Shown in pieces: positions 47,486 through 59,654 of a stretch of DNA of 64,000 bases (within the stretch, counting starts at the first letter, position 1; each line of letters opens with the position of its first letter). The stretch lies in NCBI GenBank assembly GCA_012845835.1, contig JABAKD010000023.1, forward strand, positions 18,577,027 to 18,641,026, read 5' to 3'. Below the pieces are notes generated by a model. The model worked only from the letters and a program-made list of their open reading frames with translations, did not search any database and was not told the DNA's origin. A program made the position numbers and the translations under genes. The DNA comes from Undaria pinnatifida. Its lineage: Eukaryota; Sar; Phaeophyceae; Laminariales; Alariaceae.

Positions 47486-47843
47486 ATAATATTTCTCATG
47501 ATAGTTGGTGTTAAATATATATAAAATCATTCCTTGAATATCGAGTCATTCCTTGGTGTCATGGACTTCGGTCAGGAGTTTTTTGTCTCGGCCTAAGTAT
47601 GCGATTCGCGGAACTGGAATTCTCGGTCGAATATGGCTTGGTTCGAGCGCCGCCTTCGGGGGGCGGCTCCAACGCCTCTCGCCCTGCCGTGTCCGTTCCG
47701 CACATCGACGTGAACGCTGACGGGTGCCGAGCGAGACGAGCGAGTGTCGAGGAGGAATTGTGGAAAATTTCTTGAATCTTAATGGCTGCAACGCCTGAAT
47801 GATTTACAAAATTGGCATCATTTTCAAACGGTACGTGATAATG

Positions 47844-48566
47844 TGTAATAAGAACTGGACTCGGCTCACGCGGTCTGGTGAATCTCACTCGCGAGACTGC
47901 TGTATGCTCGCTAGCTGTCCAAACTCATTCCATACAATATCTGCAGGTTCTTCCATCTGACGAAATAAATGCTTGTTCTGGCTTCGAGAACTGGTCAAGA
48001 AATATGATTGATGGATCGTGTGTAATTGAGCATCATTTATCCTTCTTCACTGCTTTTGTCCGCCTACCAATCCGTCACGTACTGACTGCTTTCGCCTGAT
48101 ACTCGCTTACATCAGTCTCACCCGACCCCGGTGGCTTGCCATATCGTGCATCGACTCGAGACGGCTCCAAGCGACACCCAGCGAGCTTCTGACATGAAAG
48201 GGCAACCACGCCAAACCCCGGGAAATCTGCTCTAAAAACTTACCGACCTTACAACTACTTGTTGGCAATCAGTTCTGTACCACGACTTTCATATCCTTCT
48301 CAACTTCTTCCTGGAATCCACGCAGTACCCAACGACGACCTTTCCACCTACCAAAATCCCGTGATTATTCCAGCTACCCAGATGGATCCATATTCTACTC
48401 CAAGATCAACCCACAACTACGAGCGAAGGTCAACTCCACCGCCAGGTACTCGTATGTAGGTGTCTTAACCTTCCTTGGATCTATTCCGAACCTGAATTCT
48501 CAACTTACGTTGTGAGCTTTTGACTTTCTTTATCAGATTATCAATTGACTTATGAATTTTACCACA
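47844..48566 (-). repeat. S LTR, intact copy
   Basis: This 723 bp LTR is uninterrupted and shows the pre-insertion sequence CATTCCATACAATATCTGCA at 47926-47945. That is where family R sits in the other LTR. Its plus-strand frames have no domain. Confidence 0.75.
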
Positions 48567-51500
48567 TTGGCCCACCCTGCTTTTTAGTAGCAACCCAAAC
48601 AGTTTGCTACTCAAACGCAATTACCGCAAGGTAAGAAGTCATCACAGTAATCCCACGCAGTTGATTTGATAGCAATCATACGTGTGCATCCCTGAGACGT
48701 TTAATGAACTCAACGCGACCCGAACAAAAACTTGAATGACCACCCAGACTGAACAATCGATCAAGACAGAACGATACAAGTGATTCCATGTCCCCAATCC
48801 TTCCCCGAACGGCGGCCTCAACGAATCGGAGGGCGTGGATGCATACTATCGTTACTATGCCTCCGGCCCACCCAGGATGCAACCCATCCTCGCGATCCAG
48901 GTAACTTCCTAGAGGCCTACCCAAGCACAAACCCGTCTTTCATCGAAAGAAAACATGGATCTCTGAACATTTTTCTCCCAAAGGAAACACCGGATAACTG
49001 GTTATCTTCGCAACGACAGCGCTGCGCCCATGCCTGTCTACCATTTATTTTCTTTACTTGCAACGCCCCTTTAAAAAAAAAAACATACAACCCTAAATAA
49101 AACAACACAAAACAAAAAAGATGGCGGCGTAGGGTGATCTGTTGTCCCCTTCCGACGAGACGCTGGGGACGTGTTCGAGCCGTCGTCCTCCAGTATCCAC
49201 CATGAAATAGTGCGAGCTTCTTCACGCCTTTAGTCAAACGTGCCTTGCCGGTTTCTGATGCCCTGGGGTAAGGACGTAACCTGTCAGGCAGCAAAACGGT
49301 GCTAGGCCCCCGATGTTCTGCACGCTGTGCGACAACGCGTTGGTGCGTTCGGGAACACCTGTTATCGGATCCTACGTGGGCGATGTTACAGCTTCGGCAC
49401 ACCAAAAACTAAAGAGTATCTGACAATCTCACAGTGAGTTGTATTCGTCTCGGACTCCAAACCCGGTTATCCATATACGATAATTAGACATGAGCTAGTT
49501 CATTATTTCCTGCAACGGATGTGGGAAGTCGAACGATACTCTCCCCCCCAACTAAAATGGCAGCAGGAGGGACTCAGCGGCATAACAACGGTTGTTTTCC
49601 GCGCGCGACGTCTCGCGGCTTTACGCAGTACTATACTTTGGCATATCCACGATTCTGATTTACTCTCGCTGACATACCCGTCTACCAAAAATATCGTTCG
49701 ACTAATAATCCCCGCGGGTGACATTGTTGCACGAGCATCAATCGAAGCGTTGTAATAGTGGTGTGACGGTAACCGAAATCCTTATCCTACCATACTTCTT
49801 TGGCTAAACCTGACAGACGTGAATGGTGGTGTCAGGAACCGATGAGCTGCCAATTATCCAACAGGCGGGTCTGTGGGTTGCAGTAGACTCGGCACGCAAT
49901 GATCGAACTGCGCTCATCGTTGCTGAAGAACGTCTTCCAAGCCAGAGACGTTTTTACCAAAAACAACACAGCGTATTGAGACGCACAACAGAGTAGTAGT
50001 AACTGCTAATTGCTGTTAGAAAGTAAAGGGGGAAAAAGCAATTGACATTTACGTGCGTCAGTCAATTCTTCGGGCGGACTCCACTATGAGAGAACATACT
50101 TGTACAAAATACTGCTGTGGGGAACCCGTGTCAATGAAAGGTATGCCGGGGTATGTGCGTTTGGCATGAGGCCCGGCGTGAACTCGGACATGGGTTGTTT
50201 GGGGGGAAAGGGCGACATTGATTTTTCCTCCCAGAAATGTTGAAATTCAGATAAGAAATCAGGCACCTCTATCTTAGAGTCAGGGAGGTCTACCTGCTGT
50301 CTACATGCTCTGGATGAGACCTCTGCCAGACAGGGAACCAAATCGCTTTTTCTGAGAATTCCGACAAGGGCGGCGCGGAGCCGCCACGGCCGATAGAATG
50401 GGTGTGTGCGTGCTTTATAGCGACCGCATAGGCGTTACCGGCCAGCTGATACCGTCGTTGCTACAGGCTCGGCCGACGTGGTTTGTTATGTGATTGTTTG
50501 AATCGAGACTGCCTCGTCTGCAATCGTCGACTAAAAAAATCATACTTATCAAAGAGTTGCCAGGGGGCGAACATCGGGCATGCGACCCTGCGTGTACTTT
50601 GACGAGTAAGTGTTGTTAATAAGAGGGGCTTACTGAAGTCACCCCCCAAGCAAATGATGGCATGCGGAAAAAAAAAATCAGCTACGACAACAATCTTGGT
50701 CAGAGGAATAAAAAATGCAATTGGCTATGTACAACAATCTTGGTCAGAAAAAAAAACAAGCGGTTACAACGATCTTGGTCAGAGGAATCTAACATCCTCC
50801 AGACAAACTGCTTGCCCATACAGGCAATCTTATTTCTTGTCCTGAAACAACAGATAAGGAAGGCGCGGGGCTACATCTTCGATTGAACAGATTTGCGTAC
50901 GCTGTTGAAGGGCCATCACAGGCGATACCGGTACTGTAACGGGCATAACCGGTGAGGAAACGAACATGGATGTCGGGATCACCTCTTGGGCTCGTTGGTG
51001 ATGGGCGACAAAATTCTGGGGGTGCAACACTACAGTATTTTGATATGCTGCCATAACCAACACCTAGCTGTAGCTCACCAAAACGAGGTACCTTACCACG
51101 GGTACCTGGTTTCCTACCCTGGAAACGGGGAGACGCAATGGGCGAACCTCGTTTGCTACAAGTGTTCGCACTGCCTAAAGCGCCTAACTTAATCGTGTGA
51201 TCAAAACGACCGGAGATTTTCCACGTCTCCAACTAAATTTCTTTCTTCAGCCTACTGGGGAATTGAAACACGGCTCATCCATGCAAAAATTCGTGAAGCT
51301 GATGACGAATCGAGGTCATGACTCCTGTTTTCGTCGGCTTCCTGCTGTACAACGGAAAAACAAAACACTGTAGTTAAGGGGCCCATGGAAACTCTGGTCC
51401 AAGGTACCCGAATTATTCCGTCACACGGTTCTGTACGATATCGGAAGTCCCGATCGAGGGGCAAGACGATACCGCACATTTTGGGTTATCTACTCTACAG

Positions 51501-52190
51501 GAATCGGCGGTCACAAACAATGATCGGAGAGGCGAAAGAAGACGGGATGTATCGCCCCAGGTGGCTCTCGAATCACGGTTTACGGCTACTCAACACTATC
51601 GATGACTGGTGCAAGTTGGCTGCCTGCAAAAGCATCACTCCGTTTTGTTGTACACAATCCTAGATCCACGAAAAAAAAGAATGGTTTCGCAGCGCCCAGT
51701 GCATGCTGAACTGGGGATGTGTCTGGTACCACCTTGGCCACCATGTGCGACGAATAGAAGGCCGTCAGATCGTCATGATACGGTAAAACCAACGCACTGA
51801 CGGGCGCGTGAGAGTGAGAAAACTGCTATGGAGGAAGGGCTAAGGTGATGTAACCGAGAACGCACTCGCACGGCAGCAGCAGCAGCAGCAGCGTCGAGCG
51901 GCAAGGAGGGCAATGCAGGGTATGACATGTACGACGGTGGACAGAAAAATAGGCGCCATACAGTTGTTTAATATGAGCACCTTTTTGTTCCTTACATTTA
52001 CGCCCGTTGTGGTCACTCGAAAAGCAAAGCGGAACAGTTTGATTGCGAAGAAAAAACAAATTGCCGGTCGTACGACGCACCAGGGTACAAAGACACGTAC
52101 ATCCGATCGTCTCATTTTTCAGTGCAGGTCAGATCTCGAAGCGTTTTGCAAGCATGTATCTCAACAGACGGCATCACAGGACAACGCCAA
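48567..52190 (-). pseudogene. Decayed internal region of the S retrotransposon
   Basis: No intact gag or pol remains. On the minus strand 50084-50341 reads EVPDFLSEFQHFWEEKS, then SPFPPKQPM, then a Pro-rich stretch. This loosely resembles the segment between protease and RT in Ty3/Gypsy polyproteins (a Phe-rich helix, then PP..P, then basic/Pro). Catalytic RT or integrase motifs were not found. Short repeats of AACAATCTTGGTCAGA occur at 50689, 50732 and 50768 (the last reading ACGATCTTGG). Gypsy affiliation is weakly supported. Confidence 0.35.
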
Positions 52191-54290
52191 TGTAATAAGA
52201 ACTGGACTCGGCTCTCGCGGTCTGGTGAATCTCACTCGCGAGACTGCTGTATGCTCGCTAGCTGTCCAAACTCATTCCATGCAAAAACCGTCAGATTTAT
52301 CCCCTTGAAAGGATTATAACTTACATGCACAAATTCCCCCCCTCTTTCCGCCCCCCCCCCCCCCCCCCTCCTCCAAACCCGCTCGCTTTTGATCAAAACC
52401 AGGCCACCACGTCCTTCAAAACTCCGCCCCCCCCTGTAGTGGTACTCCGAGTGGGGGATGTGTTGGTAAATCGGTAGCTTCTGGGGAAAAGGTATTATAT
52501 TATTGAGACTTCCGTCTGGAGAGACATGCTGGAAAGTGGAGTGGGTCATGTGGGCCAACTCTCCACAGCCCAGTAACAACCGCTCGTAGTCGAATACCTA
52601 AACCTCCTCGCATAGTGCCTACTCGTACATACCCGTGGGACTACTCGTGGGTGATACCACGAGACGATCCCTGTAACTTACCTCCGTGACACAACGTATG
52701 TAACTGTAACTTATTGCTAGGCTGTTGGTTGAGACAAGCTATATCGTGTTAGCAACACTACAGGAATGTTCCTACTCGTCAATGTGTCCAATGAACACGA
52801 AGGGGGCGAGCATGGTAGGCGCGTTGCTCCGATCTCCCAACGTCTTCTCGGTGGAATGCACACTCGGAATACCACGTCACACGCCGACACTACAACAACC
52901 AAACAATCCGCACGATCCTATTGGCCAAGTGTCTGACGTACTCCAACGTACTACATATGCATATGTACCATTTTGATTTTTTTGCCTAGTCCGTCCCTTT
53001 TTCTCCGCCGGCGCAGAGTTTTTTTGTGTGCTTTCTTCTGCAATGCGATCAGACTACCCGTCGGTATATTATCAGCCGTGTGCCGGGCTCATGGGACGTC
53101 CGTGGCGCGAGCTATGGCCGCGCAAAGCCGCCGAGACTGGCTCTATTTTGCGGGGTATGAGACGCTTCTGTCCCCGGGCAACCACACACTAGACGTATTT
53201 AAACCTCGAGGTTAGGTCTTAAGTACTTCCAACTGGAAGAGCTAGGCCATTCGATACTTCGACCTTAAACGCATAAAAAAAACACCATATGTCTAAAACT
53301 CGAAATAGTGGTCTCTTTCAGTACGCATAAAAAGAAAAGCCGAGGAAAGATCAAACTACTTGAAAATAGACTATGATATTTCTGCACTACTCCAGACGCA
53401 GATGGCATAACGAGGATTTATGTCATGAGTCAGCACATGAGTGGGTGGAAACTTCGAGAAAGACCCTCCCCTGCCCATGCTGTGCGAGCTTGAACAAACG
53501 GCCAAAACAAATAACTGGTGCCTGGCAAAAACATTGAGTGCTTCGTACTCCATACTCGCTTCATATGTAGGATACCTCGCAGGCGTCTGCCGCCTTCGGT
53601 GTGCCTCAGTGTGGCAGTCAGTACAGCAGCACAGCAGGACTGGCCCTCAACCCGGTTCAATTTCCACCCTCGAAATGTAGGCATCCGCGGGAAAGAGGCA
53701 ACAGGGTTGTAAACTGCAGCAGCAGCTCCGGCCATGCGCTACGTCGGGCACAAAAACCAAACAAAAAAAATGTGTCATCGAAAAATTACAGCCTCTCAGG
53801 ACGAGAGAGCAGGAGCACGAGCGCGCGACGAACTATGTCAGAGTCCCAGTTCTCTGACCGCAGAGAACGCCAGGGTAGGAGGAGTCTCGCGGGCGTTTTC
53901 CACCGGCTAGTTGTGCTGTAGTTGGGTTGGGTGTTGGGGTGCTGGTTGTCTGTGTGTTGTGCTGTGTTGTTTTGTTTTGTGGTGTGTTGTGTTGTGTGTG
54001 CGCTCGATCCTCGTGAATGAACAAGGACTCCTTTTCAAGTAACAGTACGTAGAGGCATGCCGCTTCACGAGAGTGGGTCGCCTCTGACCACCGCCAACGT
54101 TTCTGATGGTGTTGTACACGCAGGTTGATTAACCCGGGTTGGGGATACACCAAGCGGCTTGCTAGGTTGAGCGTTGCAATTACTGCGTGGGTGTTGTGCT
54201 GTGCTGCTGCTGCAGAGTGTCTGATGTTTCCTCGAGCTTTTGTCGTCTGAAATGCTGTTGTTTGCTGGAAAATACTCGGAAAATTGCTTC

Positions 54291-54330
54291 AAATATGCAC
54301 TTGGGCCAAAATGTGCCCAAGTGCATATTT
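54291..54330. repeat. Perfect 16 bp hairpin
   Basis: AAATATGCACTTGGGC and its exact reverse complement flank an 8 nt loop (CAAAATGT). It lies inside the insert in the Copia LTR. No T run follows. Confidence 0.9.
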
Positions 54331-55056
54331 TGGGAAAATCCACATCTCACCGTGGTCTGCCGTGGTCGTTAGGTCGATAAAATAGACCTATTTTTTAGAC
54401 ATTTAAAACACGATAGGGCTTAATTTGGTTTAGAGCCAAAAAGAAAAGCATATCGTCAGGCTTAAATACGTCTACTACACACATGGTGGAACTTTAGTCC
54501 TCGCACGTACATCGGGGTGGCATCAAAATGTATTTGCGAGAGAATTTTCCCGCACTGCTAGACGCGGGCGCGGTGTATATGTACCCGCTGCAACGACGTG
54601 AACTATGTCATTACTGTGAGTTCTCCCTCACAATTGACACGGTGGTTGCCATACAGCAGTAGCGAAACCTGTATAAAGAGATATAAAGTAGCAACACAAC
54701 TCAAGCAAAAGTAACGATGTGCACACAACAGACCATATCGGCAACAAACATCGGTATAAACTGTTGAACTGTTTAAGCGCGCGGGGAAAAATACTGGACA
54801 CAGAAAACAAACAACAAATTGACACCAATGATTCCTCTAACAGCAGCGACAGCAGTACAAACGTAGAATTAATTGCTGCCACGCAGTTATACGGAGTGGA
54901 CTTTCGAATAACTTATCACACCGAGCCTCAGCAATATCCCAACCCTCCTCCTCCAAATGTCTGTGATATCTTATATTATCCACATTATTTCCACTACGCA
55001 TCCCTCCGATATACACCTCCTGCATAAATACTTCATCATCAGTTGTAGTCATTCGA

Positions 55057-55106
55057 CTTGCGTCGCCCCCGGGAGGCACGTGTCCACCTCCCGAAGGGGA
55101 ACCTTG
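55057..55106 (-). repeat. CAAGG-bracketed palindrome at the insert edge
   Basis: On the minus strand: TA-CAAGG-TTCCCCTTCGGGAGG, a short centre, CCTCCCGGGGGCGACG-CAAG. The GGGAGG/CCTCCC arms pair. This copy is the right terminus of the 2.15 kb insert, which shows that the palindrome can be an element end. Confidence 0.7.
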
Positions 55107-55480
55107 TACCAACATACCGACAGAGACACCTTCGTCCGTTGTATTAACCCGACACACTACAAAGAGTATTCTCGGAACATCCTGCTCAGCAACAATGAGT
55201 GACAGCAGTTCTCATATTCAAACTGTCCAATCAGATTCTCCTATCACAGCAGCCGATACACTGCCGCTACCACGAACACCCTCCCTAGGGCCTGTTGTAT
55301 CAACCAGACCAAGTACTTATCAAGAAAAACAAAATCAAAAACAATTCAGACTTCTACTTCCTAGAGCCCAGCGCAAAGTCATTTCTGCGAGCGCAATCGC
55401 ACCTGAGCTGTCCCAAAGGACCTCTATCTTACGAGGCTTCACACTGGATCTCAAAAACAGGAGCACTCCGTTCACGAACA

Positions 55481-55537
55481 GAGAGCCTCCTTCATACCAT
55501 CCACCATCGCAAGGTACTCTGCCTCAGAAGTCGACTG
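55481..55537 (-). pseudogene. Copia RNase H motif
   Basis: A short minus-strand frame reads QSTSEAEYLAMVDGMKEAL, the conserved Copia RNase H segment with catalytic Glu residues. It ends at a stop soon after. Downstream sequence runs about 200 bp to the 3' LTR edge at 55278, where CCTAGGGAGGG may be the polypurine tract. Confidence 0.8.
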
Positions 55538-56013
55538 CGAAACGCATTTCTACGTCCTAGAAATCCAAATCAAAACAACAAATATCTCAGCTACAAAAAC
55601 AACCATCGATCCTGAAACTGATCTACGGTCAGTAGCCTAATCTCGCAACGTCGGTACCTACGAACTACAAACAATACCAGCGTACCTGCTATGTCTACCA
55701 AACTGTCTGTTCAAACTATGTTAACCGAACAAACTTCAAAACAAAAATAAATGCGCCATTTCCAGACGATTATGCAGGATCTTCCGGGTTGCTTTCTAGT
55801 GGCTCTTCGTTGGCTTGTTGGGTGCCTGCCACAGTTCGCACAGCGTTCAAGGTATCAGTTCTCGTCTCGCTGGCGATCCATGCTGGCTCCACACCACCTC
55901 TCGGCCACCACCTCTTCGAACGGCACATTTTCTGCCTCGCCATCCTCCAACAAGGACCTGTATCGCTGGCAAGGGAAGGAGGGATAAGGCTGATGCGACA
56001 AACAATTAACGTC

Positions 56014-56730
56014 TCATGAAAAACTCCTCACGTAGTATCTTGCCCGAGTAATCTCAATCGAGCCAGCCCCGCGGTCACCTAAATTATTCGCACCCAATAA
56101 AGAACTTGACCTCACCCAAACTCTTCGTAGAAACAGATTCGTCTGCTGCTGCTGCCATAAACACTTCAGCCAGACTAATCGTTCCTGCATACAGAATGTC
56201 ATCCACATGAATCACATCCATCCCCACTACCGTCTCCCTTCACGAAACGCAGGACACAGGGGTCTGAAATACACTGCTCGAAACACCAGTCTAGATGCTT
56301 GCCTTCGTCCGTACAAACTCTTGTGTTCAAACGAACAACTTTTCCTGACACCAAACCACAGCCAGGAGGCAACTCCATCAACACTTCGTGATCCAATTCC
56401 GACCGAGCAAATGCTTGCTCAATCCGAGTGAAATAATTCCAAATTGTACTTGCTCGCCAACGCCACTACCAATCTATGAGATACAGCATTTGCGGTAGGC
56501 AAGAAAGTCTCAAGACAGTCCACACCGTACTTCCGCTTGTAGTTTTTCACTACAAGCCTAGCCTTGGCTTTCACTATCTTTCCTTTTTCGTCTGCTTTCC
56601 ATTCGAAAACCCTTTCAGCATCAATCACATTACAGCCTATCGGGACTTTTACTGCCAACGTGAACGTTCTTGCTCTCATCAAGCCTTCAACCTCTGCAGA
56701 CCTGGCTCCTTCCCAAATCTTGGCGTACAA
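56014..56730 (-). pseudogene. Copia reverse transcriptase
   Basis: The frame 56419-56730 contains FTLAVKVPIGCNVIDAERVF, then KAKARLVVKNYKRKYGVDCLETFLPTA in adjoining stretches, then LFHSD. The frame 56199-56396 contains LPPGCGLVSGKVVRLN and FEQCISDPCVLR. The catalytic box is HVDDILYAG at about 56190-56215, with His for the usual Tyr of YVDD. Order and motifs are those of Copia RT. Frameshifts near 56410 and 56200 inactivate it. Confidence 0.85.
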
Positions 56731-57530
56731 CGCTGGGCTACATGATAGCTACCAGGCTCTGACCCAACATCTTGAATCAGTAACTATGGCAATTCCATTT
56801 CTATCTTCTGCTACAAGGGCATACACTATGTCTTATGCGAAGATGGATCCAAAATTGAATACGAGTGCAGACGCGATCTACTCCTTGACTGCACAGGTTT
56901 CGCACGCGAGTTCTATCATCTCACACTTCACCATTCTCGCGAGTAACAGAACTGCAGTCAGCAAGCTCAGCGACAAGCCGCGGAATACGATCGGCAAAAG
57001 GGGACGCCTCTGCCTCCATCTGTCTTCCCGACCCAATCAACTCGTCACCATTATGCCCTCCCGGCCCAATCGACTCTACCTCATCATTCTCTCCCGGATC
57101 CCCCGTCTCTACCACCTCCTCCTCTATCTTTTGCCCTCCCTACTCCTGCCCATCAGTCTCAGGCGCTGCAGAAGACACACAAAAGGGGGCGACTCAATCA
57201 GAGAAAATATTCACGGGCGAAAGCGATCCACAACGGAAGATGGAACACAAGAGGAATGACCTACTACACTGCCCGCATCAACCGAGACAACATCATTAAC
57301 TCCCGCACCAGAAAGTACGACAGCACGTTTCAAAAGTGTGTGGGCAACTGCTCTTCCAACAGGCGACCATACCTCGTTTTCTACATCGTCGCTACTATCC
57401 GTCACTATCCTCCCCTCCCTCCTCTGCGACCCTATCGGCAGACAAGATTGCAGTGGAGGGAGCTGTGACGCCAACACCTCCCATGGCAACAGCAGTTTGG
57501 ACGGTCGCTGTCACCTGCAGGGCGTTGGCT

Positions 57531-58380
57531 TCAAAAACAAAACGGATACGGTCCGTCAGGACGAGGTTCTCCATACCACATTTCATACGGTGATTTAGTC
57601 TCAGGGTTAGCGGAGCACGCAGTGTGATTCATGGCTTCGCAAGCCCAGTGCATTGCCTCAGCCCAGAGTATATCAGTCTTATGTAGTCGCACATATTCAA
57701 AAAAAACTTTAGCCTGGATACGAGCCGCCACCGCGGCCTCCTATATCAATCCCAACCCACGCTATGCAACACCACTATATTGCGGACTATAAGCCAGTGT
57801 GAACTCTTGTTTGATCAAAAGCTCGTGGCACACAGATGCAAATCCCTTCCGAAAAACTTCCTTCCATCGTCAGATCTAACAATCTCAACCTATGACGGGA
57901 CACCGTCAGCACGCACACTGCAAGAAAACTCCGAACAGCACTCCCTGCGTCTGATTTATTTTTCAAGAAATACATCCATGCATGCCTTGTGAAATCATTC
58001 TCCACAAACGTGGGGTAGCGCTGTACCCCCTACGGACACAATGTCCTTCCTCCCTCCCAGGTCAACAAAAACAAATCTCTCTGCCCAACTTTTATCTTAT
58101 CAATCTACGTTTAGCATCAAGCGAATGAGCATAAATGTTGTTAACTCGTTCACATCCATCGTGGTTTCCTGCTTGCAGTATTAAATCAGTCAACACCGAA
58201 CAAATAGAGTCTTCTCCTAGACGATACGCGTTCAGCATGCCATGAACGTTTGGAAATATCACTTTGTCCTTCAAACGCAGTCATCACCACATCAGGACCA
58301 TCAACACACATTCCATGACCTGGCACACATCTAAATCGGAGATGATTGTTGTATCCTAAGTTGGGGGAATACAACACTTT
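57531..58380 (-). pseudogene. Copia integrase region
   Basis: Minus-strand pieces in order are a pre-integrase segment (LYSPNLGYN near 58345-58375 and DKVIFPNVHGMLNAYRLGED near 58200-58270), the integrase core with NDFTRHAWMYFLKNKSDA near 57950-58000, and the C-terminal part with WAEAMHWACEAMNHT and SPYEMWYGEP near 57555-57665. These are hallmarks of the Copia integrase that inserts the cDNA. A stop near 58045 and shifts between pieces break it, and the DD(35)E residues after the first Asp are not clear. Confidence 0.8.
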
Positions 58381-59009
58381 CTTTCACTCTACTACGGAAC
58401 ATTCGTTGTCAGCAGTCACAAACACCAACAACACGAATACCAACTTCAGGTTGCAGCGAAAATGCTACCACACCATTCATGCTACAAGTCGCACAGGATG
58501 GCACCTAAAAATGATACCATGCATGTTCGACTATTAGAGTTGTTCAAACTGGTTTGAGAGAAAAACACTACACTCTCTGCTGATGCACCTTACCCACACT
58601 GGGTCATTTCTCTTACCAGGGGGTCAGTTGGAAAACAATGTCAGTCATCGGAATATCAGCCTCAGAAACAAGCGTCTCATACAGATTTTGTGTCGGGCAC
58701 TCATCAGAGAATTCAAATTCTGTCACCACAAGGGATACGATACTTCAGTGCCGTACAGTACCGTTGAATTCAGGAGCTTTGGGAACTTTGAAAAGGACCC
58801 CCACCCAACCTCTCGCCGAATTATATATGTCAGCCCCAGGAATCCATGTATTTCCACTGGCGACGTTTTCCCACCTCCTACTACTCAACTGAGAAGAGGT
58901 GTGAGGAACTGAGGACTGGCTATCTAAAGCCCTACCTACAGTCCCGTGGACCGAATCGAAGTTTACGGCAGTAACAACGAACGATCAGCATACAATGCTA
59001 CACGGGGTT

Positions 59010-59345
59010 CAAGCCTAAGTCTACAAGACTACTACTCCCAACCATCGTGCTGGACACGCCAAGGCCTTGGGCATCGCCGCCCGTTCCTCCGACGGCCCTG
59101 CCGGCGGCACCCGATTGGTGCGCGCCAGCCTGTGGTCCCGCGTCTCTAAGTGCAACGCTCCGAACCTGCGAGGAACAATCCTCATAAAATACACGGAGGT
59201 TCAAGTCTGGGTCTATAACACCCCACTCCAAACCCTCATACCGGACACGCCAAAGCCTTGGGCATCGCCGCCCGTTCTTCCAACGGTCCTGCTGGTGGCA
59301 CCCGAGTGGTACACACCAGCCCCTGGTGCAACACCTACATACACA
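59010..59345 (-). repeat. 191 bp tandem duplication in the Copia gag region
   Basis: GGACACGCCAA.GCCTTGGGC and the following GCATCGCCGCCCGTTC lie at 59052 and 59243. Both are preceded by GGTTCAAG(C/T)CT. The copies differ at about 15 percent of positions, so the duplication is old relative to the LTRs. Confidence 0.7.
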
Positions 59346-59548
59346 ACCAGGGGACTCCATTCCTTTCTCTCCTTCTTCTTTTGTGTCTCAACAACAACCA
59401 ACGCGAACAAACCCTGTTGGTGTGAAAGCTGGGGTGAGCAATACAGATACTGCGTCTCTAGGGAACTCATGAAACACATTCTCTCACCAACAACCTGCAG
59501 CTCACCCTGATGGTGGGCCGCAGGGGTCGCGTTATCCCCGTCAGCCAT
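59213..59548 (-). pseudogene. Copia gag-like N-terminus
   Basis: The first Met frame after the 5' LTR begins MADGDNATPAAHHQGELQV and stays open for about 110 codons. Position just inside the 5' LTR suggests gag, but no nucleocapsid zinc knuckle is visible. Frames downstream, to about 58400, are broken. Confidence 0.4.
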
Positions 59549-59654
59549 GACGAAAAGAGGTCGGGTGATCAAGCCGCCTCCGACATCCATCCGACAGCCC
59601 GTCGACACAGTCCAGGGGGACGAAACAGCAGTCGACTGATGACTCGCTTAAGCG

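Larger units (their letters stand above)
52958..55106. mobile_element. 2,149 bp insertion in the Copia LTR
   Basis: The insert lies between TA (52956-52957) and TA (55107-55108), where the intact LTR has one TA, so a 2 bp TA duplication is the simplest reading. If the ATATGC stretch beside the left junction is discounted, TACCA on both sides is an alternative 5 bp duplication. The left end is AT-rich and the right end is a CAAGG palindrome, so the ends are not inverted copies. The interior has GT-rich runs (53925-54000) shared with 38.8 kb, a perfect hairpin at 54291, and no convincing protein. Confidence 0.7.
52461..55278 (-). repeat. Copia 3' LTR, split by an insertion
   Basis: Parts 52461-52957 (497 bp) and 55107-55278 (172 bp) together equal the 667 bp 5' LTR, sharing only a TA at the break. 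The insert is described separately. Confidence 0.9.
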
